This document shows positions 30,878-38,675 of a stretch of DNA of 43,242 bases, in pieces. A program made the translations under genes and the position numbers. Origin of the DNA: a virus. A model generated the notes under the pieces. That model was not told the origin of the DNA, made no database searches, and worked only from the letters and a program-made list of their open reading frames with translations. Every line of letters starts with the position of its first letter. The first letter of the stretch is position 1. Location of the stretch: the IMG/VR virus record IMGVR_UViG_3300034158_000003, positions 1 to 43,242 of that record; one strand, written 5' to 3'.

Positions 30878-31498
30878 TTATTTACCTTCCTGTTCTTTTT
30901 TGAGTCGAGCCGAAAGGCTGTTGTCATCGGCAGAGCGGTCGCCGAAGGTTTGATATTCGCCACCGGATTTCTTCAGCAGCTTGAAGGCGACGGACAGCTC
31001 GGAGTCGCTGAACTTCTGCGAACCATGCTCGACAGCCAGGGCATCACGCATCAGTTGCGCGGTCGACTTGTCAGCAAAGCTGTAGTTTTCCGGTAGGATG
31101 GTGCGAGCCTTGTCGGTGACGGAGGCGTGAACCTTGACGGCACCGCTAATCGCCAGTGCGAGCTTGTCCGCGAACTTCTTGCGCAGAACCTTGCGGGCCG
31201 AGTCGGTAACTTTGACCGGTTCGCCGCCAGCAGCTTCAGCACTTTCGTCCATAAGCTTGTCGGCGTCTTCGTCGGTCATCAACGGCAGCTCTTCAACAAC
31301 AGGCTCGACGGTAGTCTTCTCGACACCAGCAGCCTCAGCAGCAGCCATGATTTCCTGAAGTGCTGGCAGCAGCTCAGAAAGCTTGTCGGCAGGTACGTTC
31401 TTGATCGCTTCCGGCAGGCCAGCCGCCAGTTCCACGATCTGTGCGAGGCTCAATGCCCCATCGGCGTCACAGAACGCCTTATGAAACTTCTTCGGCAT
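30878..31498 (-). CDS. Nested scaffolding protein from an internal start
   Basis: 206 aa, in frame with the protease. GGAGG is placed five bases before the ATG at 31498, a much stronger ribosome site than that of the full-length gene. The product starts MPKKFHKAFCDADG and comprises the entire helical scaffold region. This is the lambda C/Nu3 strategy; expression is inferred. Confidence 0.7.
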   Translation of the reverse strand: MPKKFHKAFCDADGALSLAQIVELAAGLPEAIKNVPADKLSELLPALQEIMAAAEAAGVEKTTVEPVVEELPLMTDEDADKLMDESAEAAGGEPVKVTDSARKVLRKKFADKLALAISGAVKVHASVTDKARTILPENYSFADKSTAQLMRDALAVEHGSQKFSDSELSVAFKLLKKSGGEYQTFGDRSADDNSLSARLKKEQEGK

Positions 31499-32014
31499 GG
31501 TAGCCTCCGGGTTTGGTTTTCGGTCGATGAAGCGGCAGCCAGAACCGCAGCGGCCAGAGTCAACAGTAGCAAGATGGGTTGGCACAAGGTCGCGCTGTTC
31601 GAAGTCCCATTTATCGTGGGGGACTAGGCGGCCTTCGTAGCCAAGAGATAATTGATTTTTGCCGCCATCGATTTCGGCGAGCATGTCGTCGTCGAGAAAC
31701 AGCTTGTTCTGGATTGCCAGCGTTGAATTGGTCGACTCATCGAACGCATCGATAAAGGACGCTGACTCAACACGACTTGGAATGTCGGCAGGCTCGGTGC
31801 CTGGCTCGATATGATCGCCAATGACCGGGATGCCTGGCATCTGCGAAACAAGACTGGCAATGGTGGCAGGCGAGCGGTAGACGGTGAAGATCTTGTCTGG
31901 CGGCTCTTGGCCGATCTCGCTGCCCAGGTATTCAAGCACGCCGTCGCGAACAGAGACAGCCGTCCGAAGACTGCCGTCGTAGGTTGCCACGTCGATGAAC
32001 TTGAGAGTTTCCAT
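30878..32014 (-). CDS. DUF2213 prohead protease fused to scaffold
   Basis: 378 aa from the ATG at 32014. The protease part (residues 1-165) has SQMPGIPVIGDHIEPGTEPA (catalytic His likely in DHIE) and GGKNQLSLGYEGRL (catalytic Ser in LSLGY), as in DUF2213 proteases. Residues 173-378 are acidic, Ala/Glu/Lys-rich and helical, as in scaffolds. A frame open to 32152 crosses the terminator of another gene and is rejected as start. An internal start gives the scaffold alone. Confidence 0.85.
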   Translation of the reverse strand: METLKFIDVATYDGSLRTAVSVRDGVLEYLGSEIGQEPPDKIFTVYRSPATIASLVSQMPGIPVIGDHIEPGTEPADIPSRVESASFIDAFDESTNSTLAIQNKLFLDDDMLAEIDGGKNQLSLGYEGRLVPHDKWDFEQRDLVPTHLATVDSGRCGSGCRFIDRKPNPEATMPKKFHKAFCDADGALSLAQIVELAAGLPEAIKNVPADKLSELLPALQEIMAAAEAAGVEKTTVEPVVEELPLMTDEDADKLMDESAEAAGGEPVKVTDSARKVLRKKFADKLALAISGAVKVHASVTDKARTILPENYSFADKSTAQLMRDALAVEHGSQKFSDSELSVAFKLLKKSGGEYQTFGDRSADDNSLSARLKKEQEGK

Positions 32015-32099
32015 TATCCAGCCTTGGAACGAATCTTGCCGAATTGTAAACCCTGATTGATGGCAAAGCAAATATTGTGCCGAGGGGAATTGCGGGCAA

Positions 32100-32123
32100 G
32101 AAAAAGCCCCGGTAAAGGGGCTT
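32100..32123 (-). terminator. Terminator of the moron at 32136
   Basis: Minus strand: AAGCCCC, six-base loop, GGGGCTT and then TTTC. It lies 13 bases after the moron stop, between it and the protease gene. Confidence 0.85.
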
Positions 32124-32135
32124 GAGGCGTGATGT

Positions 32136-32336
32136 TTATCGGTAGTAGCCATCTCTTCGCATCATATATTCCAACTGCTCGCTGGTGATGACGTGAGTCG
32201 CGAGATAGATACGATCCGATGCGTGCCTATGCCTGGAGCAAAATAATGAATTTATTTCTCGGTTGTGCTTGCACTCATTCGGCCCGACCTTTGCTGCGCA
32301 TATTTTTTTATCCGATTCCTCGTATGAGCCCTTCAT
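32136..32336 (-). CDS. Cys/His zinc-finger-like small protein (moron)
   Basis: 66 aa. Pattern C13 ... C22-x-H24 ... C33-x2-H36, i.e. C-x(8)-C plus FCSRH, like small zinc-binding phage proteins related to DUF5763-type sequences. It sits between head genes but has its own operator-promoter (32396) and terminator (32100), so it is an independent transcription unit. A host- or DNA-directed early role is likely; no specific function is claimed. Confidence 0.7.
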   Translation of the reverse strand: MKGSYEESDKKICAAKVGPNECKHNREINSLFCSRHRHASDRIYLATHVITSEQLEYMMRRDGYYR

Positions 32337-32367
32337 CTCGTCTCGCTCCGGTCGTTTCGATGGAGTA

Positions 32368-32396
32368 AGACTATCCCGAGATAATAACTATGTCAA
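32368..32396 (-). promoter_or_regulatory. Promoter and operator of the head-module moron, minus strand
   Basis: Minus strand: TTGACA (32396-32391), 17-bp spacer, TAGTCT (32373-32368). Dyad CATAGTTATTATC at 32392-32380. It abuts the stop of the 288-aa head gene (32401). Confidence 0.8.
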
Positions 32397-32400
32397 CAAC

Positions 32401-33267
32401 CTATTGCGCCTTAATCGGCAAATCAGTGCCGCCCTCGTAGAAGTCCAGGAAGTATTGGATGCGCGTATTGCCAGTGCCGGATGACGTGATGATCTCAACA
32501 AGGAATTCCGAGTTGCCTGGAATGATGCGCTCGCGGCCTACTGGGATTGTCGTTCCTGACCTATTCGCCGCGCCTGTTGATCCGAAGAACCATTCTGGAC
32601 CCTCAAAGAGAGTGCCGGGCGTCGTAACGGTAACGTCCTGCTTCGCCTGGCATGTCGATGCGATGCCGTTTACTCGGTTGTAATTACGGATCTGCATGTC
32701 AGTGCCGCCAACAACCCCGGTTGGCGCTGAATACAGGTTGACTTGAAACTCTTCGCCGGAGTAGTGAATCTCGCGAAGCTTGATGATCACCGGCTTAGTC
32801 GTCGTCTTGAACCATATGCGCCTTGTGCTGCTGGCCGGTATCTGGTTTGCCGTAGCCCAGGCTGCGCGAGTGAAGAACTGCAAGCCATTCTTGACGTTAG
32901 CTTCGGTATACGGCTGCGTGATGATCCCTCGCAGCCCGGAGAACGCGCCGTCGGGAGTCATATCCAGTGGATCAGCCGTACGCCAGATGATCACTCGATA
33001 GGTCGTGTAGCCAGTCACGCCAGTCAGGTCGATCTTGATGCGTGATGCCGGACCATTGAAGCGCCACTCATTCGTGCCGAACGGATAGACGCCATGGAAG
33101 ATGTTGCCGCTGTCGTACAGGCTGCGCGATACGGAAGGCAGGCCAGACACCGCGACAGGCAGCCCGCCAGCATCGTAGAAGAGGAATGAGATCAGCGCTC
33201 CGCAAGCGTCCAGGCCCATGACCGGACTGATCGTCTGTCCGTTTTCGATAAAATAGCGCTTGGACAT
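32401..33267 (-). CDS. Hypothetical virion protein, 288 aa
   Basis: Beta-rich soluble protein with no transmembrane segment. N-terminal half (GLDACGALISFLFYDAGGLP; RRIWFKTTTKPVIIKLREIH) and C-terminal half (NSEFLVEIITSSGTGNTRIQ; YFLDFYEGG) look like two beta domains. Placed between the gp7-like head protein and protease, a slot often used for head-decoration or fibre-like proteins. No family assigned. Confidence 0.7.
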   Translation of the reverse strand: MSKRYFIENGQTISPVMGLDACGALISFLFYDAGGLPVAVSGLPSVSRSLYDSGNIFHGVYPFGTNEWRFNGPASRIKIDLTGVTGYTTYRVIIWRTADPLDMTPDGAFSGLRGIITQPYTEANVKNGLQFFTRAAWATANQIPASSTRRIWFKTTTKPVIIKLREIHYSGEEFQVNLYSAPTGVVGGTDMQIRNYNRVNGIASTCQAKQDVTVTTPGTLFEGPEWFFGSTGAANRSGTTIPVGRERIIPGNSEFLVEIITSSGTGNTRIQYFLDFYEGGTDLPIKAQ

Positions 33268-33272
33268 AATCC

Positions 33273-34328
33273 TTATTCCTCTTCAACCGTTTCCGGAATG
33301 ATCATTGTGTAGGTGCAGCGGCAATTGTAGTCGGTGCCTGGCAACAGATACAGTCCGTCGTCCGACGAATACAACCCTTCAGCCAGATCAAACTCCTTAC
33401 CTTCTCTATCAGCATGCGCAGGACGAACACGCTCATCACCAGCAGTCTCCCAGACGGCCTTGGTAATCCCCAGGTTCTGCGCCCTGATCTTGGTCGTGAT
33501 CGAGTTGTAATTCTGAACCTGATTGCGCGCCAGGAACTTGGCATGGTTCTTTCGCTCGGAAACCACGTCATCAAACTGGCTGACAATGGTGTCCAGTGAC
33601 TCGCCCTGGCTCATGGCAAACAGCGTGTTGTTCGTGAACTTCTGGAAGGTGTCGTCGCGCAGGGTCTTGATCCATTGCGAGGTCTCGGCCACCAGTGCGT
33701 TCGTGGTCGACTTCAGGCCCTCCTTTGCGATCAGGTCGGCGACGTTGATGCCGGTCTTCGCGGCGACCCGCTTGTAAAACTCTTCCTTGGACTTCTTGTC
33801 GAGTTTGCCTAGGGCGGCCTGCGTTATCGTATCAATACGACCATTGCTGAATTGCTTGAGGATCGACTTGCTGGCGGCTTTCGACAGGCGCAGGAGGATC
33901 GAGGCGAAGTTACCGGTTTGGGCGTCTTCGAAAGTTACAATTTGATCGGCTGGTTTGATATCGCTTGCGACTGTGATGCGCTGGTAACGCTCAGTGCGAT
34001 ATACCGGGTCGCGGTACTCGACTTCGACACGCTCTTCTCGCGACCACTCAACGCCAGAAGCATCAGTAAATGTCCGGTCTTCGGCCTGCCATCTCTTGCG
34101 GTCAACGTAGCCATCGATCACCTTCCTCTCGCGCATAACTGTTATGGCGATGTCAGTAAACTTCTCAACCGTCTTGACCTGAAGCTGATTCAGAACTTGA
34201 TTCTGAAACCGCTTCGCCATCGTCTCGACCATGAACTCGATGACTGATCCCAGCTCGTTTTCGATGCCTCGCGGTGACTTCGGCGCCTTGATTGGGGTTG
34301 GCTTGGCGGCGGTCAGTTGGCGCTTCAT
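33273..34328 (-). CDS. Head morphogenesis protein (SPP1 gp7/Mu gpF type)
   Basis: 351 aa. The C-terminal domain has LARNQVQNYNSITTKIRAQN, AVWETAGDERVRPAHADREG and PGTDYNCRCTYTMIIPE, the signature of Mu gpF/SPP1 gp7 minor head proteins with a conserved D-x-R-x(3)-H and a C-R-C end. N-terminal region helical and charged. Encoded after portal with ATGA overlap. It assists capsid assembly and DNA exit. Confidence 0.9.
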   Translation of the reverse strand: MKRQLTAAKPTPIKAPKSPRGIENELGSVIEFMVETMAKRFQNQVLNQLQVKTVEKFTDIAITVMRERKVIDGYVDRKRWQAEDRTFTDASGVEWSREERVEVEYRDPVYRTERYQRITVASDIKPADQIVTFEDAQTGNFASILLRLSKAASKSILKQFSNGRIDTITQAALGKLDKKSKEEFYKRVAAKTGINVADLIAKEGLKSTTNALVAETSQWIKTLRDDTFQKFTNNTLFAMSQGESLDTIVSQFDDVVSERKNHAKFLARNQVQNYNSITTKIRAQNLGITKAVWETAGDERVRPAHADREGKEFDLAEGLYSSDDGLYLLPGTDYNCRCTYTMIIPETVEEE

Positions 34329-35548
34329 GATTGCAATCCAGCAGTCAGGTCGGCTTCAGGATCTTCCTTTGGCTCGGCAAACAATTTCTTCCACGGATCA
34401 TCCTTGATGATGTCGTGCGTGATCAGATATTCGCGATAATCCTCACCAAGGGCTTCCAGCTTGACAGCGTTATCGATCACCTTGGTCTCAAAGTCCATGC
34501 GCTCGGCCGCAGTGCCACCCTGGTTCTCCTTGAAGCAGACTTCATTAATACCGTAATGCGTGCACAGCTCTTTGATCGGATCTTCCATGTAATCGAACTG
34601 GAGGTTTTCGACCATGTCTTGGAACGACTGGCGCTCCTGGCTGCCGCTGCTGTTCAAGCCCTGGACGGACTCGCCAACCAGAAGTGGAACCGGGATGGAT
34701 GTCACAAGCGCCAAGCGGCGAATCGTGATGTTGTCCACAGAGTCAAGGTTTGTCAGCGCTTGAGCTACCGAAATCATGTCGTCCTTGGCGTCGATTACAG
34801 CATCGCCGTAGATGCCTCGCAGCTCGGCTACTCGCGAGTAGTATTCGATCAAGGCATCATCCTGTCCGCACTTAACCGCGTCAGCAAACCCATCAACCTT
34901 ATGCACAAGCGTCGAGTTCTTTTCGAGAATGGTCCCGCTTGCCCGCTCAACGATGCCGTCGTTGATCAGTTGCGTGTGAATCATTTCGAATTCGCTGACT
35001 CCGCCGTAACGGTAGGTCGGCAGATCCAACTCAGGCGGCGCGTAATAGGTGAAGTCCACAACCCTCGACCAATGGAAGGACTTGCCGCGAACGCTGTAGC
35101 TCTTAGGCTTCTGATAGCGGACATCGTTCAGGTCGATGCTGACTTCCATCGGCGTAACCATGTCGCCACTGAATACGTCGAGCTTCACCTTGGCCAGATC
35201 CAGCTTTCCGGTAAGCGGCTTCGACAGATCGGCGCCGCGCTCATTCAGCAGGATGATACCGCGACCAAAGCCCAGCATGAACTTGGACGCCTTCTTTACG
35301 GCTCGCTGCAATCGCCGCTTGTAAAGTTCTTCGTCCTTATCGTTCGCAAACTGGAGCGTGTCATTCAGCGCGTAACCAGTCTTGATACTGATTATCTTGG
35401 CGCCAAGTCCAGTCTTGAAGATGGCGCGAAGCTGGCTGTCATCCAGTCGAGTAGACGTAACCACGTTGACGTTTGCCGCGCTCCGACGATTCGCGAGCTG
35501 GTTGACGATGTTCGTGATGCCGTCCATGAAGGTACGGGTTCGGCTCAT
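34325..35548 (-). CDS. Portal protein (DUF1073)
   Basis: 407 aa. Starts at the ATG at 35548 (ATGA overlap with terminase; a TTG 15 bases upstream is possible). SRTRTFMDGITNIVNQLANR, FMLGFGRGIILLNERGADLS, SFHWSRVVDFTYYAPPELD and the block VPLLVGESVQGLNSSGSQER are all typical of DUF1073 portals. It forms the dodecameric DNA channel. Confidence 0.9.
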   Translation of the reverse strand: MSRTRTFMDGITNIVNQLANRRSAANVNVVTSTRLDDSQLRAIFKTGLGAKIISIKTGYALNDTLQFANDKDEELYKRRLQRAVKKASKFMLGFGRGIILLNERGADLSKPLTGKLDLAKVKLDVFSGDMVTPMEVSIDLNDVRYQKPKSYSVRGKSFHWSRVVDFTYYAPPELDLPTYRYGGVSEFEMIHTQLINDGIVERASGTILEKNSTLVHKVDGFADAVKCGQDDALIEYYSRVAELRGIYGDAVIDAKDDMISVAQALTNLDSVDNITIRRLALVTSIPVPLLVGESVQGLNSSGSQERQSFQDMVENLQFDYMEDPIKELCTHYGINEVCFKENQGGTAAERMDFETKVIDNAVKLEALGEDYREYLITHDIIKDDPWKKLFAEPKEDPEADLTAGLQS

Positions 35549-36978
35549 AGCATGCTTCTCCAATCTCGCTTGCCCTGGTTCAGGACGTTATCGATGGCGT
35601 CCATCGTTGGGTCGATCTGGTCATCATGGCTGCCTTTGGGGAAGGCCGCGAACTCGGACAGGTAGTCGGAGAGCCATGGCGCGTTCTTGGGCAGCAGTAC
35701 GTTTCCTGATTGTATCAGGGGGATGGCGTCCATGGCTCGGGTGATTTTGTCAATGGATCGCTGGATTCCCAGGATCGGAACGCCTTCCTTCTTCAGCGTC
35801 TGGATCAGGCCGGTTCCGCTCGCCTTATCCTCGACGTTGAATGACCTCAGCGTTCCAGTGCCTTCTGATTTGTGCTTGGCCCAAAACGCACGCGCCTGGG
35901 TCAATAGCTCTGGGGCCTCCCACTTGCCCCGGATCTGATCAATAAGCACGGCCTGCCCTTCCATGGACTCGCCCCAGCACTGGAACACGGAATAATCGTT
36001 TTGCTCTTTGGTCTTGAGCGCGGTGTCGCCGAAGATCGCCCGCCACTTAAGCTTGGGCAGGACGTCGTAGAACCTGAATTCATCCGTCTTGAACATGTTG
36101 CCGCCAAGCGCGATAGGCGACTGCTGATACATGGCCGACCAGAAGTAGTCGGACATGATCGCTTTCTGCTCGAGCAGCTTGTCGAGCGGATGCAGGTCAG
36201 GAACCAGCGCGCCTTCGCGACGACTCGGATCGTAACCCTTCTCGCCTGGCATGTTGACCGCAACGAACTTGAGATGCTTGGCCTTGGCGTTGATCTTCAG
36301 GATGCGGCCTGACAGGTCGTCGGTTGCCCAGCTGGTGGCCATGATGATCTGGCCGCTGTTCTTGCTGAGGCGCGTCAGGAAGGTCGTGATGTACCAGTTC
36401 CAGATGCCGTCCTTGATCGTCTCGCTCAATGCCTCCTGGGCGTTCTTGATCGGGTCATCGATCAGGCCGATGTCCAGGCGCTTACCAGTGAGCGGGCCGC
36501 CGACACCCTGGCCAACGTATCGACCCTTGCGCCCAACGATCTCAAACACGTCGCTGTTGCGCTTGGCTTCGACGTCCACGGTAACGGCACGCTTGGCGCT
36601 GAGAGATGCGCCAGGAAACAGCCGGTGATACTCAGGGCTGAGCATGATCCGCTGAACATCGCGGTTCATGTCGGTCGCCAGGTCTTTGGAGTAGGACAGG
36701 CCGCCGATGGACAGATCCGGAGCCTGGCCGAACAGGAAGGCAGGCGCGTATCGACTGACGATGTCCGACTTGCCGTGTTGCGGCGGCGCCTGAACCACAA
36801 GCACTGGACGCAAACCAGCCTGCTGATCAATGAAGAACTGATCCAGCGCCGCGCACAACTCCTGCGCAAACTCGCTGACGATGTATTCTGGATTGATGTA
36901 CAGGATGAAGTCAAGGAGGCCTCTGCGAGCCTTCCTGCGCCCAAGCAGCTCTTGGGCCGCCAGTTGCACTGGTGTCAT
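35545..36978 (-). CDS. terL: Terminase large subunit
   Basis: 477 aa. ATPase domain: Walker A-like QAPPQHGKS (64-71), Walker B in LDIGLIDD, coupling motif IIMATSWATDD. Nuclease domain with the Asp-rich sites IFGDTALKTKEQNDYSVFQC and FPKGSHDDQIDPTMDAIDNV. It drives headful or site-specific DNA packaging; the strategy cannot be decided from sequence. Overlaps terminase small by ATGA. Confidence 0.95.
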   Translation of the reverse strand: MTPVQLAAQELLGRRKARRGLLDFILYINPEYIVSEFAQELCAALDQFFIDQQAGLRPVLVVQAPPQHGKSDIVSRYAPAFLFGQAPDLSIGGLSYSKDLATDMNRDVQRIMLSPEYHRLFPGASLSAKRAVTVDVEAKRNSDVFEIVGRKGRYVGQGVGGPLTGKRLDIGLIDDPIKNAQEALSETIKDGIWNWYITTFLTRLSKNSGQIIMATSWATDDLSGRILKINAKAKHLKFVAVNMPGEKGYDPSRREGALVPDLHPLDKLLEQKAIMSDYFWSAMYQQSPIALGGNMFKTDEFRFYDVLPKLKWRAIFGDTALKTKEQNDYSVFQCWGESMEGQAVLIDQIRGKWEAPELLTQARAFWAKHKSEGTGTLRSFNVEDKASGTGLIQTLKKEGVPILGIQRSIDKITRAMDAIPLIQSGNVLLPKNAPWLSDYLSEFAAFPKGSHDDQIDPTMDAIDNVLNQGKRDWRSML

Positions 36979-37601
36979 TCTTCTTTCGCCGCAGAGCCTG
37001 CAATCAGCGCGAGTAATGCTTCGTCAGAAAGCTCGGTGACGTCCTTGGTTAAGATTGGTCCGCCGCCAGGTCCGGCGTGTTCGAATTTCTGCGCGGCTTC
37101 CCAGCCTCCCATCTTGGCGAGTTGCGCAATGGCAGCCACTTTGGAGTGCTGTTTGATCTTCGGGCCGTTCTTGCCGACTTCCAGCTCGGAGATAATCATT
37201 AGCTTGTCAGGGTCATTTGCCTGCAATGCCTCGTCGATCTCCCATGTGGTCTGGTGTACGTCGTCGCCCGTCTCGGCGTTCTGGCCAACGTGGACTGTTT
37301 TGAATTTGACGATGTCGGTCAGGTTGCCGCGACCCAGGGTTGTGAGGATTCGCATGGCCTCTTCACGTGTCATGATGGCGTCAGAAACTGCTTGCATCTT
37401 CATCGAATCCATGAACGATTTCACGTTAGGGTTTCTTAGGATTTCATGCGCGCAAACGTCTGTATTGTTCTCAGTCGTGTTGGCCTTTCCTCCCGCCTGG
37501 ATATAGGCCGCACGCTGACTCATGCCCGCAAGCACGTTCGTGGCTACCCGCTGCTGTAGCTGTGTGAGGTTGTCGAATAAAGCCTGCTGCTCAGCGTTCA
37601 T
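36975..37601 (-). CDS. terS: Terminase small subunit (Terminase_2)
   Basis: 208 aa. N-terminal HTH region (LQQRVATNVLAGMSQRAAYI; HEILRNPNVKSFMDSMKMQA) with the Terminase_2 pattern, C-terminal oligomerisation segment (SKVAAIAQLAKMGGWEAAQK). Recognises the pac or cos region. It is the first gene of the long late operon, and the interval before it contains a terminator for upstream transcription. Confidence 0.85.
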   Translation of the reverse strand: MNAEQQALFDNLTQLQQRVATNVLAGMSQRAAYIQAGGKANTTENNTDVCAHEILRNPNVKSFMDSMKMQAVSDAIMTREEAMRILTTLGRGNLTDIVKFKTVHVGQNAETGDDVHQTTWEIDEALQANDPDKLMIISELEVGKNGPKIKQHSKVAAIAQLAKMGGWEAAQKFEHAGPGGGPILTKDVTELSDEALLALIAGSAAKEE

Positions 37602-37653
37602 ATCATTCCCATCCTGTCCGTATGCCTGAAACTATATCACGCCAGCAGAAATG

Positions 37654-37684
37654 AAAAAGCCCGCTTCCGTGAGGTTGCGGGCTT
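37654..37684 (-). terminator. Terminator upstream of the late operon
   Basis: Minus strand: AAGCCCGC, 12-base loop, GCGGGCTT and then TTTC. It would stop minus-strand transcripts coming from 37685-38540 before terminase small, implying that such transcripts exist. Confidence 0.85.
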
Positions 37685-38237
37685 ACCACCTGTAGCTTTA
37701 CGTCGAACTGTCTGTGGTTATCCCCGACGGTGCAGTTTGCGTCACGCTGACGGATGAGATGGCTGGCTCGGTTCTGCCGTGCTTTCCAGCGCTACTTCTG
37801 CTTCGCTTGTCATCTGCATCAAGGTGTGATCCGTGATGGATTCGAACCATCTCCCCAAGTCCGCAGTCCCTGGTTTCGTCCCGCGACAAATCACACTTTG
37901 ATAAAGACGATTTCCGCATCTGCGGGCTGGCTATCCAGATTAGTGGTCTGTGTCGCATCCAGTTACAGAGAGCGGTGATCCACCACCGTAGACATTTGAA
38001 GCCGGACTAATCTCTGCTCGTCCTGCCCATCATCAAAAATGCCGGAGCCAAAACACTTAGATTAAAGGACTTGTCTTTATCTCTCTTCGCCACCAGCGAG
38101 ACAACTGGCATACAGGTAAGCAGACCCTTGGCTAAACACATTCATCGCATTGCGCTATCAGGAGAAAGCTGCCTGAGTGACTGCAAACTTTGCGAAGTTG
38201 ACCGATGTCTCTGACGGTATTGCTGGCGCTGGTTGAT
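37685..38237. other. Interval without convincing protein gene
   Basis: About 550 bases. Frames of 74-91 aa on either strand lack ribosome sites and overlap the tRNA-like element. Contents: the tRNA-like structure at 37824-37896, short dyads (for example CCGCATCTGCGG near 37914) and otherwise no recognised element. On the minus strand a 25-codon frame follows the tRNA-like element (MQMTSEAEVALESTAEPSQP) but has weak support. Confidence 0.5.
37824..37896 (-). tRNA. tRNA-like element, degenerate or partial
   Basis: On the minus strand GTGTGATTTGT (5') pairs with ACGGATCACAC (3') over 11 bp including two G-T pairs. Inside is a perfect T-arm (GATGG, TTCGAAT, CCATC) and an arm CCAGG/CTTGG with a nine-base loop containing CTGCGG. 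The D-arm is missing or replaced by a short hairpin, no encoded CCA follows, and the anticodon loop is not seven bases. It could be a decayed tRNA gene, a tRNA fragment used as attachment site, or a tRNA-mimicking RNA. A standard functional tRNA is unlikely. Confidence 0.35.
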
Positions 38238-38399
38238 TCATTTAACAAGTTCGAGTTTAGCACGCTCTCGAACAAGATCACTGTAAGCTTTAACAATTAC
38301 GATTGGCAAGACAGCCAAGTTACTTTCGATCAGATCAAGAAGTTTGTCGAGCTCTTCAATGCCGAGGATCTTTACATGCATATCAGTTATCGAAGCCAT
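38238..38399 (-). CDS. Small helical protein, 53 aa
   Basis: Minus-strand ORF starting MASITDMHVKILG with AAGGA upstream and a strongly helical body (IEELDKLLDLIESNLAVLPI; VKAYSDLVRERAKLELVK). The opposite strand carries a 91-codon frame through the same bases, but its composition (Phe/Asn/Ser-rich) looks like an antisense shadow. The minus-strand assignment fits the terminator at 37654 and the element at 38562. Function unknown. Confidence 0.5.
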   Translation of the reverse strand: MASITDMHVKILGIEELDKLLDLIESNLAVLPIVIVKAYSDLVRERAKLELVK

Positions 38400-38466
38400 A
38401 TCTTAATCCTTATTGAATTCTGTTGTGGTGGCCGGTGTCGATCTCCGGCTTGGCGGCCTAACTCAT

Positions 38467-38538
38467 CTAGGTATCAGTAGCTCGCCATGGATACTCGCAT
38501 TCAGCATCGACCTGCTCATTCACCACGAAACGAATCAT
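38467..38538 (-). CDS. Very small ORF, 23 aa, possible leader peptide
   Basis: MIRFVVNEQVDAECEYPWRA followed by TDT and stop. It has an excellent GGAGG six bases before the ATG and lies right after a TTGACATAG half-operator. May be a leader peptide of the minus-strand transcript that continues to the 53-aa gene, or simply a small protein. Confidence 0.4.
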   Translation of the reverse strand: MIRFVVNEQVDAECEYPWRATDT

Positions 38539-38554
38539 CTCGCACCTCCAAAAC

Positions 38555-38562
38555 TATGTCAA
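38555..38562 (-). promoter_or_regulatory. Half operator/-35-like element, minus strand
   Basis: Minus strand TTGACATAG matches the first nine bases of the phage operator unit, but the second half-site is missing. No good -10 lies at the right distance before the 23-aa ORF. Possibly a decayed copy. Confidence 0.35.
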
Positions 38563-38639
38563 ACGATTATCGCGACAATCTAAGGAAATTTTATCGGCTC
38601 TGCTTTTCCTGGATTCCAGCCATCGACCCTCGATATCAA

Positions 38640-38673
38640 TCTGCACCCCCTTCCATAAATGGGGGGGTGCAGA
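38640..38673. other. Long GC-rich hairpin next to the iteron array
   Basis: TCTGCACCCCC (38640-38650) pairs with GGGGGTGCAGA (38663-38673). Inside, CCAT/ATGG extends the stem after a two-base bulge with an AA turn, for about 15 bp in total. No T-run follows. It lies three bases from the first GATTCA-type box. Confidence 0.8.
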
Positions 38674-38675
38674 CT

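Noticed and set aside
29961-30953. 330-codon plus-strand open frame
   Set aside because: Antisense to capsid and decoration genes; no start signal.
32015-32152. N-terminal extension of the DUF2213 protease
   Set aside because: Would translate through the terminator of the neighbouring moron, and the extension has no family similarity.
34331-35665. 444-codon plus-strand open frame
   Set aside because: Antisense to the DUF1073 portal gene, with no recognisable domain.
37905-37975. Second tRNA upstream of the tRNA-like element
   Set aside because: Short dyads exist (CCGCA/TGCGG), but no T-arm or matching acceptor stem could be built.
38205-38480. 91-codon plus-strand ORF
   Set aside because: No good ribosome site, Phe/Asn/Ser-rich composition and a Cys/Arg-rich nonsense end; the minus-strand 53-aa ORF fits better. 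Not fully excluded.
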